NCBI GenBank assembly: GCA_035048485.1
Contig: CM068588.1
Span: forward strand, 26,377,118-26,441,117
DNA: 64,000 bases
Source of the DNA: Pteria penguin
Lineage: Eukaryota > Mollusca > Bivalvia > Pterioida > Pteriidae
Reading direction: 5' to 3'
The notes below the pieces were generated by a model. The model did not search any database. It worked only from the letters and a program-made list of their open reading frames with translations, and had not been told where the DNA came from. This document shows, in pieces, positions 1-18,599 of the stretch; position 1 is the first letter of the stretch, and each line of letters begins with the position of its first letter. The translations under genes and the position numbers were made by a program.

Positions 1-515
1 ATTGGAGTTCGTAGTAACCCCATGGACTAAAAAAGCATTACTGATTATGCTAGATCTCCCATTAGTCTCACACCTATGTCAGGTTTGGTTTGAATTCTGC
101 TGAAGACAAGTGGTAAGGACTCACTGGATACCTATGGAAGGTCTGTAGTTTCCTCTGGGTAGGAGCAGATCCAGGAATTTTGTCAAGAGGGGGTCCATCT
201 CAAACGACATCTCTGAAATGGGGGTCCAACCATGTCTTTGGATGTAAAATGACTTAGTTTACAACGAAAAATAAATAAGAAAAGAAGCGTTTGCTGAACA
301 TCGGATTGGGTTAATACACCAGGTCCAAACTGAATCAGCATATGTGTAGGGTTCTCCAATTTTCTTTTATATAATGTAGCATAGTCTCAATAGCAAGTTA
401 AACAATTAAATAAACAAATAGGAGGTAATGTCTAAGGACCCCTCTCCACCCATCTCAAAATGAGACCAGTGTTATGGGTATATGTATGTAGTTGTAGAAA
501 AAATGGTTCAGTTTT
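1..515. other. Gene-free stretch at the window start
   Basis: AT-rich sequence with no convincing exon on either strand. The phrase CAGGAATTTTGTCAAGAGGGGGTCC near 171-197 resembles one near 28555-28578, so part of it is probably repeat-derived. Confidence 0.4.
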
Positions 516-2191
516 TAGCTCACCTGAGCCAAAGGCTCAAGTGAACTATAGTCATAGTGTGCCATCTGTCATCGTCATATGTCCCTCTTTAACTTTTTCA
601 CATTTTCAACTTCTTCTCTGTAATTGCATTGCAGATTTGGATCAAACATTGTATATATGATGTACTTAAGGTCCCCTACTAAAATTGTGTTCGGGATCCA
701 GATTCCCTTAGGAGTGGATCCAGGGCGGGGCCAAAAGTGCCCAAAACGGTACCCCTCTTCAAAAATCTTCTCCTTCAGAACCAGTGCATAAATGGGGAAA
801 CTAATTGCATTTCAACAATGTTACAATCTACAAAGATGGGTTATCAAAAATTGTGTTCGGGGTTAAAATCCGTCAAATAGAAATTTACGCTTTTTTGACG
901 TGTTTTTGGACTTAGTAATTTCAATACAGAAAAGTGTCATGTTTTTCAGTTTATTGATATTGATGATTTCTTAATGACTCTTTTGATCATAATTATGGGA
1001 AGGAATATTATTGTGAAAGAATTTTGTCAATATCTCAATGTTTGGAAAGGGGGAGGGGGGGGGGTTGGCCATTTTTCACATTTTCAACTTTTTCTGCAAA
1101 ACTGTTGGAAGGATTTTTATAAATCTTGGTAGAAATAAATCACTTATGATCCCCTTCAAATTCTTTGTTTTCGTCCAGACCTCTTTACAGGTGACATCAC
1201 CTTAGTCAAAAGTAGGTCACAAAAGAGTACCCTCCTTTGACAATATTCTTCTTCATACTTGCTGTATACAGAGACAAACAGAATGCATAGAAATGATCTA
1301 GAGGGATGAGTGAAGATGTATTGTCATTTTGGTTCCCTTCCAAAATCAAATTTTAGAATTTTTTTTCGACATCTGTTTGGACTTGGTGTTTTCAATGCAG
1401 AAAAGTGTCACATTTTCTAGTTAATTGATAATTATGATTTCTTGTGGACTATTGTGATCATATTTATGATAAGGAATGTTTCTTTCAAAGAATCTCGTCA
1501 ATATCTCAATTTTTGGATTTTCTATGAATTTCTTAAGACTTTCAAATGAGGGTGTATAGGGACAATTCTTCACATTTTTAACTTCTGCTGTTATACCACA
1601 TGAGAGATTTTAATGAAACATGGTATACATTAAGTGCTATAGGTCCTCTATCAATTTTGTACATTTCATTTAAAATGGTCAACAGATAATGCCACCATAT
1701 CTAAAAACTATATCTCACAATGGTACATATACCACTTGGTAATTAAAATATGGAGAGTAGCAGTTCAAATCCAGCTTTGTTCAAATTTCTTTTTTTTCAT
1801 TTCTTTACACATCTAAATAAGTTTTTAGATGTTTCTCAACACTCAACATATGAAATTAGGCCATTTTAAGTTGGATCTGGACAACATTTGAAACAATTGT
1901 TGTTCATGACCCAGACTTGAAATCGGTCAACAAAATGCCCCACCTAAAGAAAATGACTAGCGTGTTGCCCTGAATTACATCTTGCAGAGACAAAGCAAGT
2001 GCTTAATATCAAAATCACCTAAATGGATGTGCAAAAATGTGTTGTTTTTTATTCTGGTCAGAAATAAAATTTGACATATTTTCAACATTTGTGTAATGCA
2101 AAAATAAATGAATTCTTCCTTCCTGCATGACTGATCATCTAGGTACTCAGGTGAGTGATAAAGGCCCACTTGGGCCTCTTGTTTTAATTAT
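516..2191 (+). repeat. Full-length interspersed repeat with CACCTGAGC / AGGTGAGTGATA ends
   Basis: The left end (516-545) reads GCTCACCTGAGCC then GGCTCAAGTGAAC and can fold on itself. The right end (2148-2191) reads CTCAGGTGAGTGATAAAGG followed by the palindrome GGCCCACTTGGGCC and CTTGTTT. The interior is built of diverged modules of several hundred bases that recur as ...TGGATCCAGGGCRGGGC..., TTTCACATTTTCAACTT and GAAACTTGGTAGGAAT. No long reading frame is present. I recognise it as a high-copy repeat seen in bivalve DNA, but it has no agreed class that I can name. Confidence 0.7.
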
Positions 2192-2712
2192 TCTGTCTAA
2201 TGTTGGAGTAAGACATTGTCCATAACTAAATGATGATTAAACCTTTCTGTATCTTCAATTGTCTTTTCATATATCAAAGAAAAAGTCAAAATAATATGAT
2301 GATATGCGCTCTTGCTATTGTTTTGTATTATATTTCCCTAGGGACATGTAGGCAGTTTACGATCAAATACAGTTTTTAAACTAATACAAAATTTTGTGTT
2401 TGTACATAGTAAGACTTATTTAGAACCACTGAAAGGATTTCAATGAAACTTGGTAGGAATGTCAGAAAATAGATTTTTTTTCTTTCAATACTTTTGACGC
2501 GAAATGATCTTTACATGAAATGTCTCTTTAATAATGTTTATAAATATTATATTTAGATGGGAGATATTATGGGATCGTGTGGGCCTCTTTTTCAGTTTAT
2601 AAATCAATATTTGAACTAATTTTCGTCAAGTACATATATGACACAGATTACATATTTACCTGGTATACATATTGTCACCGACATTATTTTGATATGTACA
2701 ATTGTAAGTTCT
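2192..2712. other. Downstream flank of the CUB-like receptor gene
   Basis: Between the interspersed repeat and the stop codon at 2713-2715. It should include the 3' UTR of the minus-strand gene. I could not fix a poly(A) site. Plus-strand open frames at 2577-3070 are antisense to, or beyond, the last exon. Confidence 0.5.
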
Positions 2713-9773
<7,061 letters not shown>

Positions 9774-9833
9774 TGTGATCCACTTCATACATCAATGCTT
9801 TGTTCTTGTACATCCAGTTAGAAATAAGAACAT

Positions 9834-9841
9834 CTTTTATA
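9834..9841 (-). promoter_or_regulatory. TATA box of the CUB-like receptor gene
   Basis: On the minus strand this reads TATAAAAG. It lies 60 bp upstream of the ATG at 9773, leaving room for a start site about 30 bp downstream and a 5' UTR of roughly 30 nt. It supports exon 1 as the true first exon. No transcript data are available. Confidence 0.55.
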
Positions 9842-10526
9842 CAAAAATCTACTTTCAATGTACCAAAGCACTATTATCAAGTATCTGAATTAGCTAGAAA
9901 ACAAAGGAACAGTCGTGTAATATCTTATGATCAAAACAGTTGTCATGGCAACGATTTCATCCAGGTGAATTACTAGTACTTTACAAAGGATTTAGCCTGT
10001 ATATTCTATATTGATTGACGAGGAATATCTATTGCCATGACAGCAGACTCTACACTCACTGGGTCACATCAAGTAGGTCTGAACTAAGCAATACCCGATC
10101 TACACAATTACCTGACGGTTCGTATCGGTTTCCATCCCAAGATATAGCGTTATGGGAAAGGTGCTAATACATCATTAAAATGTTGGGTTTCCCCCTTCAG
10201 GTTATTCCTGTATCCTTCTCTAGAATCGTTTATATTTGCAGAGGACAATTGTGATAAAGAAAATTTTGGACTGTGTACATTGTTGGAAGATTTTGAATAC
10301 TAATTTCTCGTATTGCTTTGAGACTTGGTCAGAACGGAACAAACATGCAAGCGTTTTGATTTGTGAACCAAGGATATAATCTGAGCATGACGTAATGTTT
10401 TGTTCATAAATTGTTTTCGTCACTCTTTATAAATCTTGTTCAACAATTTATAAATGAAAGGAGAAGTCATTTTTTTAAAGGAAATGAAAAGGATTCACAT
10501 TTATTGAATACGAAAATAGTTTTGAA
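9842..10526. other. Upstream region of the CUB-like receptor gene
   Basis: AT-rich, with no exon I can support. It must contain the proximal regulatory sequence of the minus-strand gene beyond the TATA box. Nothing else stands out. Confidence 0.4.
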
Positions 10527-11870
10527 TTAACTTAAGCCGAAGGTTCAAGTGAGCAATTGTTATCACTCTTCGTCCATCGTCCATTCGTCTCTCCGTCCGG
10601 CGTAAACTCTTCATACTTTGATCGGAATCGCTGGATGGATTTTGATTAAACTTGGTAGTGATGGAGTACTCAAGGTCCCCTACAAGTGTTATTACCCCTT
10701 GGCCAGATCCATCGACAGTGGATTCAGGGCAGGGTAACATAGTCTTCAGTGGATACCCTCCACAGACAAACGTCATCGGACCGGCTGCATAGATCATCAA
10801 ACCGAATGAATGCATCAGAGTTATCTAAAAGGTGTCTTCAGAAGTGATGTTGTCCAATTTCGAAATAATTTTTGACGCTTTTCAGACGTCATTTTGTACT
10901 CTGTCATTTTGTTGCCATAGATTTTCTTTTTATAGAGTGCTCTGATTTTATTGTTATTAATATAAAGAAACGGGAAAAATATCATTTCTAGGATTTCCTG
11001 TATCTTTTAGATTAAAAAGAGGTGTGTGGAAATACTATTAGTATGTTATAATGAGCTTTAATGGACTTCTTCGGAATTAATTGAAAGATAATAATGAAAC
11101 TTGATAGGTATACAGTAGTCAAGGTTCCCTACAAATGTTGATGTTTTCGGCCAGAGATAAAATAAGGGTGGATCCAGGGTAGAGCAAAATAGGCCCATTA
11201 GGGTACCTTTATTTGACAAACTTCTTCAAACCAGCTTTATGGATTAGCAAGGAATGTATCAGAGTTATCTACAAGGGTGTCGAAAAAACTGTTGTCTTTT
11301 TGGTTCCAATCAGAAATATTTTTTACGCTTTTTTCATGTCTTTTTAGGCATTGTCATTTTTCCGTATTTTAGGTAATTTCATAGATTTTCTCCATATGTG
11401 TTGTTTGTAATGCAATGCGAATATTTTGACTGATTATAATAAATGATTATGTAATTGGAAAGGAATGAAATACAAAAATAATTTGTAGGATTTTTTTTTC
11501 ATAATTTTTAAGATAAAAAGGGGAAGAAGATACCCTATCAGTATCAAATAATGAGTTTTGAGGGTCTTCTCATTCAGAACTAATTAAAAGATTTGGATGA
11601 AACTTCGTGTGTTTGAAGTGCTTATGATGCTGTTTTTTGGCCCGATTTGTCAAGGAGTGGATCCAGGTCAAGGTGATATAGACCCAGTGGGTCCTTTGAC
11701 AAACTTTCTTCAGACCATCTTCATTGATCAACAAACTGAATGCAACAGAGTGGTCTAGAAAGGTGTTTAAAAAGTGTTATGGTTTTTGGCTTCATTCCAA
11801 ATTCAAGATTTTACACTTTTTTACATTATTGTAGACTCTTAGTTTTGCACATTTTAAGGTGTTTTCTTCG
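10527..11870 (+). repeat. Interspersed repeat (CACCTGAGC family), left part with ~460-bp modules
   Basis: Starts with CTTAAGCCGAAGGTTCAAGTGAGC, a diverged form of the left end at 516. It continues in at least three ~460-500-bp modules (near 10632, 11086, 11591). Each module has a GAAACTTGGTAG-like phrase, AAGGTCCCCTACAA, GGATCCAGGKYAGGG and TCTAGAAAGGTGT. The right terminus is not seen. No coding signal. Confidence 0.65.
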
Positions 11871-12344
11871 ATTTTATGTGCAACTTTTCCCATGATCAAT
11901 GTGCCGAGATCTTCCAAATGTACTATGCAGTCAATATGGGTGAGAGACACTCCGATTAGACGCAAGACAATGTCAATGATAATGTCAATTAAAGAATTTA
12001 TTCTTGTAAAAGTACATACATGTACATACACTGTTGTGAGAGTATACATTCTAATGGTAATAGTTTACTAACAAAGAATTATTATATACAAACATGTTAT
12101 ACAAAGATAATATGCAGGAAGTTCCATAGTGAATCCCGGAAATCAAATTTTCACTTTTCTAATTTAAATTAATTTACATATTATCTTGAGATCTTGAGAT
12201 TTCCTTGAGAAAATAATTGGTTTTTTCTGATGAGAGTAAAACAATTATGTTCTAAATCCATACTTCTGATGTTTAACTTGCAATCAACGTGCATATCATT
12301 CATTGTGATTTCAAAAAATTCCAGCAATTTTTGTTGTTGTTGTC
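11871..12344. other. Gene-free AT-rich stretch
   Basis: No exon, RNA gene or ordered repeat that I can support. Short open frames on both strands lack any protein-like composition. Confidence 0.35.
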
Positions 12345-12775
12345 CTATTGTTTTATGCCACACCAGGGTTACTTCACATGTATCGTGGTGGCACCTGTCT
12401 GGTGCATAGCTTCATAATATTGTTCAGTTCAACACTGCCCCCCCCCCCTCCCCCCTCCCCGAAGTAGTGAGATTTCTTTGTGTACGAACTAATACCATGA
12501 CCTGGACCGCAGTCTACTTCATCCAACGGACAGGCAGATGATTGAAATCAGTGGGAAGCAAACATGGGTAGTATGACCCGAAGTCAAGCGCTTGGCTTGC
12601 GGTGCCGACGATCAGGGTTCGATTCCCGGGTTGCGCCACTATGTTTAAGAGGTTGGTAACCTTCTGCTTCCATGTCGCGATATAACTGAAATATTGTTGA
12701 AAGCGACGTAAAATACCAACCAACCAACGGACCCGAAGTCAAGTGCTATAAACCATTGGGCTAGCCTGCCTCTTG
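12345..12775 (-). mobile_element. Diverged family 1 SINE split by a nested SINE
   Basis: Family 1 traits in plus-strand reading (GTGGTGGCACCTGTCTGGTGCATAGC, ATACCATGACCTGGACC) resume after the nested family 2 SINE at 12589-12729. A C-tract near 12440-12460 breaks the body. Confidence 0.55.
12589..12729 (+). mobile_element. tRNA-derived SINE family 2 with 14-bp target duplication
   Basis: Reads GCGGTGCCGACGATCAGGG, box B GGTTCGATTCCCGG, then AAGAGGTTGGTAACCTTC, CATGTCGCGATATAACTG and GCGACGTAAAATACC with an (ACCA)n tail. It is flanked by GACCCGAAGTCAAG at 12575-12588 and 12730-12743. The copy is 5' truncated. Confidence 0.85.
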
Positions 12776-13344
12776 GTTACATCGAAAAACAAACCATATA
12801 AAGGGGTAGGGAGATATCAACAAACCTAATAAGCTTACATTCTATAAAATGCTCTTGCTCTAAACAGTTTGACTAATCTTTTTTAATTTCAACGTTTTTT
12901 GCAACATTCCTCATTCAAATATGTTAGGGTTATACAATTTAAGCACATAATCACGCATTGCTTAATGGTGAACTTAAAGAATTAGATACTGATTTTTTTG
13001 TATAAACTATAAACTATGAAATGGAAAAAAGCCCATGGGATATTTACCTCTGAAGCAATTAACTAGTATAATGATCCATATCGTGGACAGTTCTCATTGG
13101 ACATGATTGTGTTATTATCTGTATAATGTATTAGTTAACCTTATGTCATATCATAATTAATCTCTGTTTCGGGCTAGTACTAGTAAGAAGAAGTATTACA
13201 TCAATTCGTTTTAATACGACTGTAAGGAACATTATCGTGTAGTGCCTACATTTGATTTTTGTGGCAGATGAACTCCAATCCGAGGGAAGTGTGATTGTTT
13301 AGTGATTAAATGTAGAACATCTTTCTAATAGGCATAAGTTTTCT

Positions 13345-15821
13345 TCAGATGTGTGCGCTTGCGCTAACGAGTTTTGCCTTGTCATTCGTAGTGTGTTGAT
13401 CATCATTCTCTTTGTGAGATAAATCCGGGTACGGAGGCACAGGTGTAACACCGGTGGACAACGGTTCCGACATAGTACCGTTGGTCTGTCCCATGTTTTG
13501 TGCTGATAGTTGTTGAATATTTTGCGTTGATGACATATTTGGAGCTGGTGTCGGACCTAATGTGCTATATGCTGGCGGGGGCATTGGTTGTGTATAAGCC
13601 ATCGCACCTGTTGTCGTGTAGCTAACAACATTGGGAGTCGTTTGAGCAGGCTGTGTTATAACTGAAAAAGTAAAATCAGATTGTACTTGCAGTATTCTTC
13701 TCTTATTGAATTCTACCTTTTCACGGTGAAGGCATCTTTACACTAGCGACACTTGCCTTATACGTATTTAGTGTATCTGAAACAAACACAACCAAACCGG
13801 TACGCGTTCTTTTACATGCTAACCTTTTCCATAACCGCACGTATATAAATTAATGTTGGTTGGTTGGTTGATTGGTGTTTTACGTCGCTTTCAACAATAT
13901 TTCACTTATATCGCGACATGGAAGCAGGAGGTTTATACCAACCTCTTAAACATAGTGGCGCAACCCGGGAATCGAACCCGGATCGTCGGCGCCGCAAGCC
14001 AAGCGTTTAACCACTACACCAAGCCTGCCCCATATAAATTAATGCAATTGCTCATGATGTTCATGATTTATAAAATATAACTTAATGTCCGATCTAATTA
14101 CTATGCATTAATTAATATGCTTGATTAATTGACTGAGTGATTAATAATTTTTAAAACCGCACCCGAATTATTTCATCCATATAGTGGCGACGCCTGCCTG
14201 ATACCATTCTCTACCCAGAGTTATCGCTCCTTACTCTCGCAGGCTCGTAGCGCACGGAACCCTGGGTAGAGAATGGCCTGATGCATCGCCTAGTAAATTA
14301 TCACAAGTAAAAGCGACCAACCCAAAATAGATATAATCGTACCTGTGCCTGTGGAAACTCGTCTTTTCCGTCTACAGAGGTAGCATATAATAAATAATCC
14401 AACCCCTAAAAAGATACAGGTAATGGTCACGCCCACCGCTATTCCGGCTGCGCGGTCTCTGAAATCGACAGAAATACGTAAGAATAAAAAAATCTAAATG
14501 AAAGAAAGACCTAATAAAAGTTCATTGAGGGAATGAATTCTGCAGTGATCTGAATGACTTACTGATTATTGTTTTACGTCACTCCACGATTAATTTAGGT
14601 ATATGGTAACGGCATCTGCCTGATGTATTGCAAAGAAATTTATACCGGAAGCTGTTAGGGATCTTTTACGTGTCACGCCTGTCTTGACATGGGACCTCGG
14701 TTTTTACTGTCTTATCCGAAAGACAGAACACCGGTGTGCCCAAGCGAGAATCGAACCCAGGACCTCACTATCCAAACGTCTTATCCTTTCAGCCACACCG
14801 AACTGAAAGATGGATAACAATATATTGTTTCTTTAAACTATAATTATAAGACGAATAATGTATTCAAGTTTTATTGTCGAAAATGAAAACAAAATTCCAG
14901 AAAATGGATAGGGGATCCTAGAAAATGATTGAAAACCACTGCAGTGCAATAAAACAACCATGAAGTATAAACACATGTACTGCTAAATTGGAAATTCTTC
15001 GAAGACTTGAAAACACATGTTTATTTTTAAGACTAAAAGAAATTTATTTTAAAAACAAAAATTACATACGATGTACTGCTGCTGCTGCTGTAGTAGTATG
15101 TATTATAAGTGTAATACCGATAATACCGGTAGCTGTAAGAATATCGATAATACCGGTATGTATAATACGAATACCGGTACGAACGGTAGGCACTGTCAGT
15201 GATCTGGAACAGCAAGGCTACAAGAAACGATCATAAGTAATGTAAGCAGGCGTGTATACGCATCATAAAATAGACACATTAATCACGAAGAGTTACAGGG
15301 TATTCATACACGATATATCAAATCCTTCAAATATATGCTAGACATGTATAACCATATTTTCTATTTATATACTATGTTACTGCATATACAAAATGGTGAT
15401 TGTCATTCGATATCTCTCTGCAGTGTTCCAACATTTCTGATTCATTTATGTTTTGGACATCCATGGTAGGTGTGACTTACCAAACAGTAGATTCTTATTC
15501 CACTCGGAACGTGAACTTACCTTTAATTTCAAGGGTTTTTGTAGATGTTCATCGTTGTTAATGTTTATTTTAAATGAGTTCCGGTGACTTTCGTATTTTT
15601 CCTTTTTGTTTTACACGTAATTTTACATTATCTGACGGCAAAGGATAGTTTTGTTGAATAAAATCCTTATTCTTTCTAAGTTTCTGAATCTCCTGTACTC
15701 AAAGTACTTAGGCGAGTGATATAGGTCCTTTTTGACCTTTTGTTTTGATATCTCTGAATTGTGGTAAATATCTCAGTAACATAATTATGGTCACTCACAT
15801 TAAATAATAATAATAATAATC

Positions 15822-15882
<61 letters not shown>

Positions 15883-15890
15883 TAATAATA

Positions 15891-15946
<56 letters not shown>

Positions 15947-16458
15947 GGTTATGATGATTATAATTATAATAATAAATAAATAAATAAGTAGATAAATAAA
16001 TAAATAGATAAAAGATGAATAAGTAAATAAATAAAAAATATATATAATGGAATAGAAAAACTGAAAAGAGGTCCTCCTTTGGCTAAGGCACTGAATTTTA
16101 CAATAGCCTCTTATCTCCGTTCAAGTATAGGAGGGGTCTCCTACTGTGTCTTACACAAATAGATAGATCTCTACTGCATACTTGGATTACTACCAGAAAT
16201 ATAGCCTTTTTGTTGTTTGGCAGATGTACTTTTTTCTTAATTCGTTGACTCAGTCGTATTGATTAAAAAACTTACAAAACATGTCAGATATACAATTCCA
16301 TAAAATGTTTTTGTTTAATTATAAATATATACCCTGACAATTTGAGACATTGTTGGGTTACGAAAGAGTATTTTACCTTTATTTTATTATAATGATTTTA
16401 TTTTACCTGTCAATACAACAAGTCCAATAGGGAAGTTCTTGCACAGATTGACCTCCAT
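13345..16458 (-). CDS. Tyrosine-rich type I membrane protein, paralogue A, 4 exons
   Basis: Exons 16458-16407, 15217-15070, 14458-14343 and 13661-13345 are joined by GT-AG introns in phases 1, 2 and 1. The sum is 633 nt, 210 aa. Residues 1 to about 25 are a signal peptide split between exons 1 and 2. Residues about 26-66 are a Tyr/Ser/Arg-rich, cysteine-free ectodomain. Residues about 70-93 are a Gly/Ile/Val-rich membrane helix followed by basic residues (RRKRR). The tail holds PPAY at 134-137, a true PPxY WW-domain ligand, and VPPYPDL at 180-186. The layout recalls CYYR1, Shisa and WBP1/VOPP1-type adaptors that recruit WW-domain ubiquitin ligases, but the usual cysteines are missing. Function is inferred only. 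Introns hold SINEs, a 74-bp mini-element and an (AAT/GAT)n tract. Confidence 0.8.
13853..14030 (-). mobile_element. tRNA-SINE family 2, near full length
   Basis: Minus-oriented copy with the GGTTGGTTGG end, TTTTACGTCGCTTTCAACAA, CGCGACATGGAAGCAGG, GGGAATCGAACCCGG (box B complement) and a complete tRNA-like head ending CCAAGCCTG. It lies in intron 3 of paralogue A. Confidence 0.85.
14203..14276. mobile_element. 74-bp mini inverted-repeat element with 6-bp target duplication
   Basis: Perfect 15-bp inverted ends, CCATTCTCTACCCAG (14204-14218) and CTGGGTAGAGAATGG (14262-14276). The direct flank CCTGAT occurs at 14197-14202 and 14277-14282. It splits an old SINE fragment in intron 3 of paralogue A. 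The matching introns of B (near 23395) and C (near 53740) lack it. Confidence 0.75.
14556..14805 (-). mobile_element. tRNA-SINE family 1 copy in paralogue A intron 2
   Basis: Plus-strand markers GTTTTACGTCACTCCACGA, GGCATCTGCCTGATG, GATCTTTTACGTGTCACGCC and GAGAATCGAACCCAGGACC give a minus-oriented, nearly complete SINE. Confidence 0.85.
15680..15755 (+). repeat. Right terminus of the CACCTGAGC-family repeat
   Basis: Reads TACTTAGGCGAGTGATATAGG followed by TCCTTTTTGACCTTTTGTTTT. This is a diverged form of the right end near 2150-2190. It lies in intron 1 of paralogue A. Confidence 0.55.
15806..16035. repeat. Compound (AAT)n-(GAT)n-(GGT)n-(AAAT)n microsatellite
   Basis: Successive AAT, GAT, GGT and AAAT-type tracts in intron 1 of paralogue A. 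GAT tracts at 26535-26580 and 56050-56100 occupy the same intron in B and C, so the repeat seed probably predates the duplications. Confidence 0.9.
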
Positions 16459-16820
16459 CGTTAAATGATTTGGGTAAGTTTATAGTGATAGAACGTGTAA
16501 AGTAACATGCAAACATCTCTCTTCCTTTATTAGTCCACGCAATTATAATATTGTGTTTCTTTATTATAGCGTACGAATCCGACACCAACCGAACAGTTAT
16601 AAACATGGATTCATCATATATGGTTGTCCACCTTCAAACAACAGAAATTTGTTCATCAAATTAAAGACCCTTCAGATATGACATTCAATATGTATAATTG
16701 GTTAATTTCTTAAAACTCTCTGGGAGGGTTTGACTTGTTGTTATACTTTGTTTTGCTGATGTTATGTAGCAAATAACACTTTCTACACAGTATTGGTTTA
16801 CATTCATTTATCCATACAGT
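16459..16820. other. Upstream flank of paralogue A
   Basis: Includes an ATTATAATT-containing stretch near 16540 that is also found upstream of exon 1 in B (near 27000) and C (near 56525). It may be part of the promoter. An open frame reads through exon 1 in another phase here, but the equivalent frame is stopped in B and C, so I do not call it coding. Confidence 0.4.
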
Positions 16821-16824
16821 GGTG

Positions 16825-17015
16825 AGTTGTATTTGTTTCTTCTGTATGTAAGAACATTCATGGCACATGCGACTGGCCATTCAGGAGACGATTACTCTTT
16901 TCGGGCACCTGGTCTCATCTCTGAATTTCAGGGGTCTGAATGTCCACTGAAGTACATTGTTGCTAGTACCATAGTCACTGGACACAAGTTACTTTTGTAT
17001 TTTGCATTAAGACAG
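16825..17015 (+). repeat. Interspersed repeat 'M' (GGGCACCTGGTCTCA...)
   Basis: Shares GTATGTAAGRACATTCATG, CGGGCACCTGGTCTCA, AATTTCAGGGGTCYG and a TTACTTTYGTATTTYACATTA end with copies near 35865-35975, 39345-39550 and 59395-59480. Noncoding and of unknown class. Confidence 0.65.
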
Positions 17016-18585
17016 AAATATCATGAACTGTATGCAACTAGCACAAAGAGACCTTGTTTTAGGGTGTGAATTTCAATCCCCCCCCCCCCCCCCAACAAAA
17101 AAGGTGGGGGGGGGGTGTGCTCAGATGAAAAATCAGAAATCTGTTTTTCAACTAAGATGTATACCCACCGAACAATGTGTGGAAATTATAGATACAGAGC
17201 ATTTACTGTATAAATATCTTCAAAAACTGTCAACTTTATTAGTTAATCATCATGACATGAATGAAAAAAATGTTTTCAACATTACAGATAAAAAGTGTTC
17301 TGTTATATACAGAATGTGCAACATGTATGTATTTCAGTCTCAACATCATTAGTTGATTTTTCTCAAAGATTTTATTGTTTCTTGGAAATTCTTATGTAGA
17401 ACTCTATGAGAAAAACTTTGGGCATATATACCAGAACAAGATAATGTTCTCTCTTTGTCATTTTTCCATGTCCATCTCCAACTATATATATATATATAAA
17501 ATGATAATTAATTTGCATTACCCTGATGATACTGGTGGTGTTTGTTGTAACAACACTTATTGTTCATCATCAAATCGGTTATTGCCCATTTCCTTTATTT
17601 ACACTTCAGCCTATCACATGTAATTTAACTTCCTTATAATAAGTGGGAAAATTGGTTGTTTTGGATATAACAATGACGACATAAGAATGCTTATGACGAT
17701 CCACAGTTTTAATTGGTCTATGTTGAGTTGAAATTTTAGTTTGTCATGTGTTTTGTATAAGACACTTTGTGGACCAAATCTGTTTGATTTTTATATACAT
17801 ATACATATATACGTATACATACAATTATATAAATGTACATATATACATTATATATCAATATAAAGATACATATACACATATCAATATATACATACATGTA
17901 TAGATACACACATATACATATAAGCACCTCTATCGACTATAAATCAGACCAAAGAGATCGGGAACATTAAGCTAAATTTTGGAAACCGGAAGACCTTTTG
18001 CTTCCCATCAAGAAGAAATCATCTAAGTAATGCGGTATATGGTGATGCTGTACCCTATTCAATTTCAAATGTGGGAAGATACAATAGAACAACAAAAAGG
18101 TATACATTTATCAAAGAAAATTTGGCAGTGTACACGAAGGATGTATATGTAATAAACCGGAATCACTTGAAATATCCATTTTTCATTTAAGCTATTTTGA
18201 GGTGCAGAAAAAAAGCGTTAGAAGATGCCTCCCTCCCCCTTCTTTGGTAGGATGTCTTCAGGATTGTACCTATATCTGAAGTAATTCTAGTTCTTAAACA
18301 TAATGTTTTAAAATTTCTTGCCTGTGGGTTATGGCAAGAGGTATGTAAGCATTTTAAGATATTCTGAATGTTTTCCGGGGGCATAGATGATTGCAAAGAC
18401 TGTGAATGCATCAGTCCATTGCTTAATAGTGGTTATTTTTTGTTTGTTCATCTTGATTATTTTAAATACTTCAGTGACAATATCTTTGAATCCTTATCTT
18501 TAATGTGCAATGGTACATTGTAAACTTGGTGAATCTGAAGCACTTAATATGAGAGATAAGTCAGATTTATCAATAATAGCATAAC
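17016..18585. other. Gene-free region beyond paralogue A
   Basis: 17500-17670 matches 27990-28140 and 57890-58040, so the paralogue duplication block reaches this far. 17790-17925 is a degenerate TA/CA/TG microsatellite. Poly-C/poly-G tracts lie at 17080-17116. No supported gene. Confidence 0.5.
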
Positions 18586-18599
18586 TAGGTTAATCATTC

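Larger units (their letters stand above)
12990..17670. repeat. Segmental duplication block A (oldest copy)
   Basis: Holds paralogue A. Matches outside exons: 12990-13340 with 51350-51750, introns with the shared old SINE near 14110-14320, upstream of exon 1 near 16540, and 17500-17670 with 27990-28140 and 57890-58040. Divergence is clearly higher than between B and C. Confidence 0.6.

Noticed and set aside
516..2191. Helitron
   Set aside because: Foldable ends are present but the 5' TC and 3' CTRR signatures and any Rep/helicase are absent.
16403..16606. 67-codon minus-strand frame through exon 1 of paralogue A
   Set aside because: The same frame is stopped in B and C, and the phase would not join to exon 2. 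The MEVNLCKNFP frame is conserved instead.
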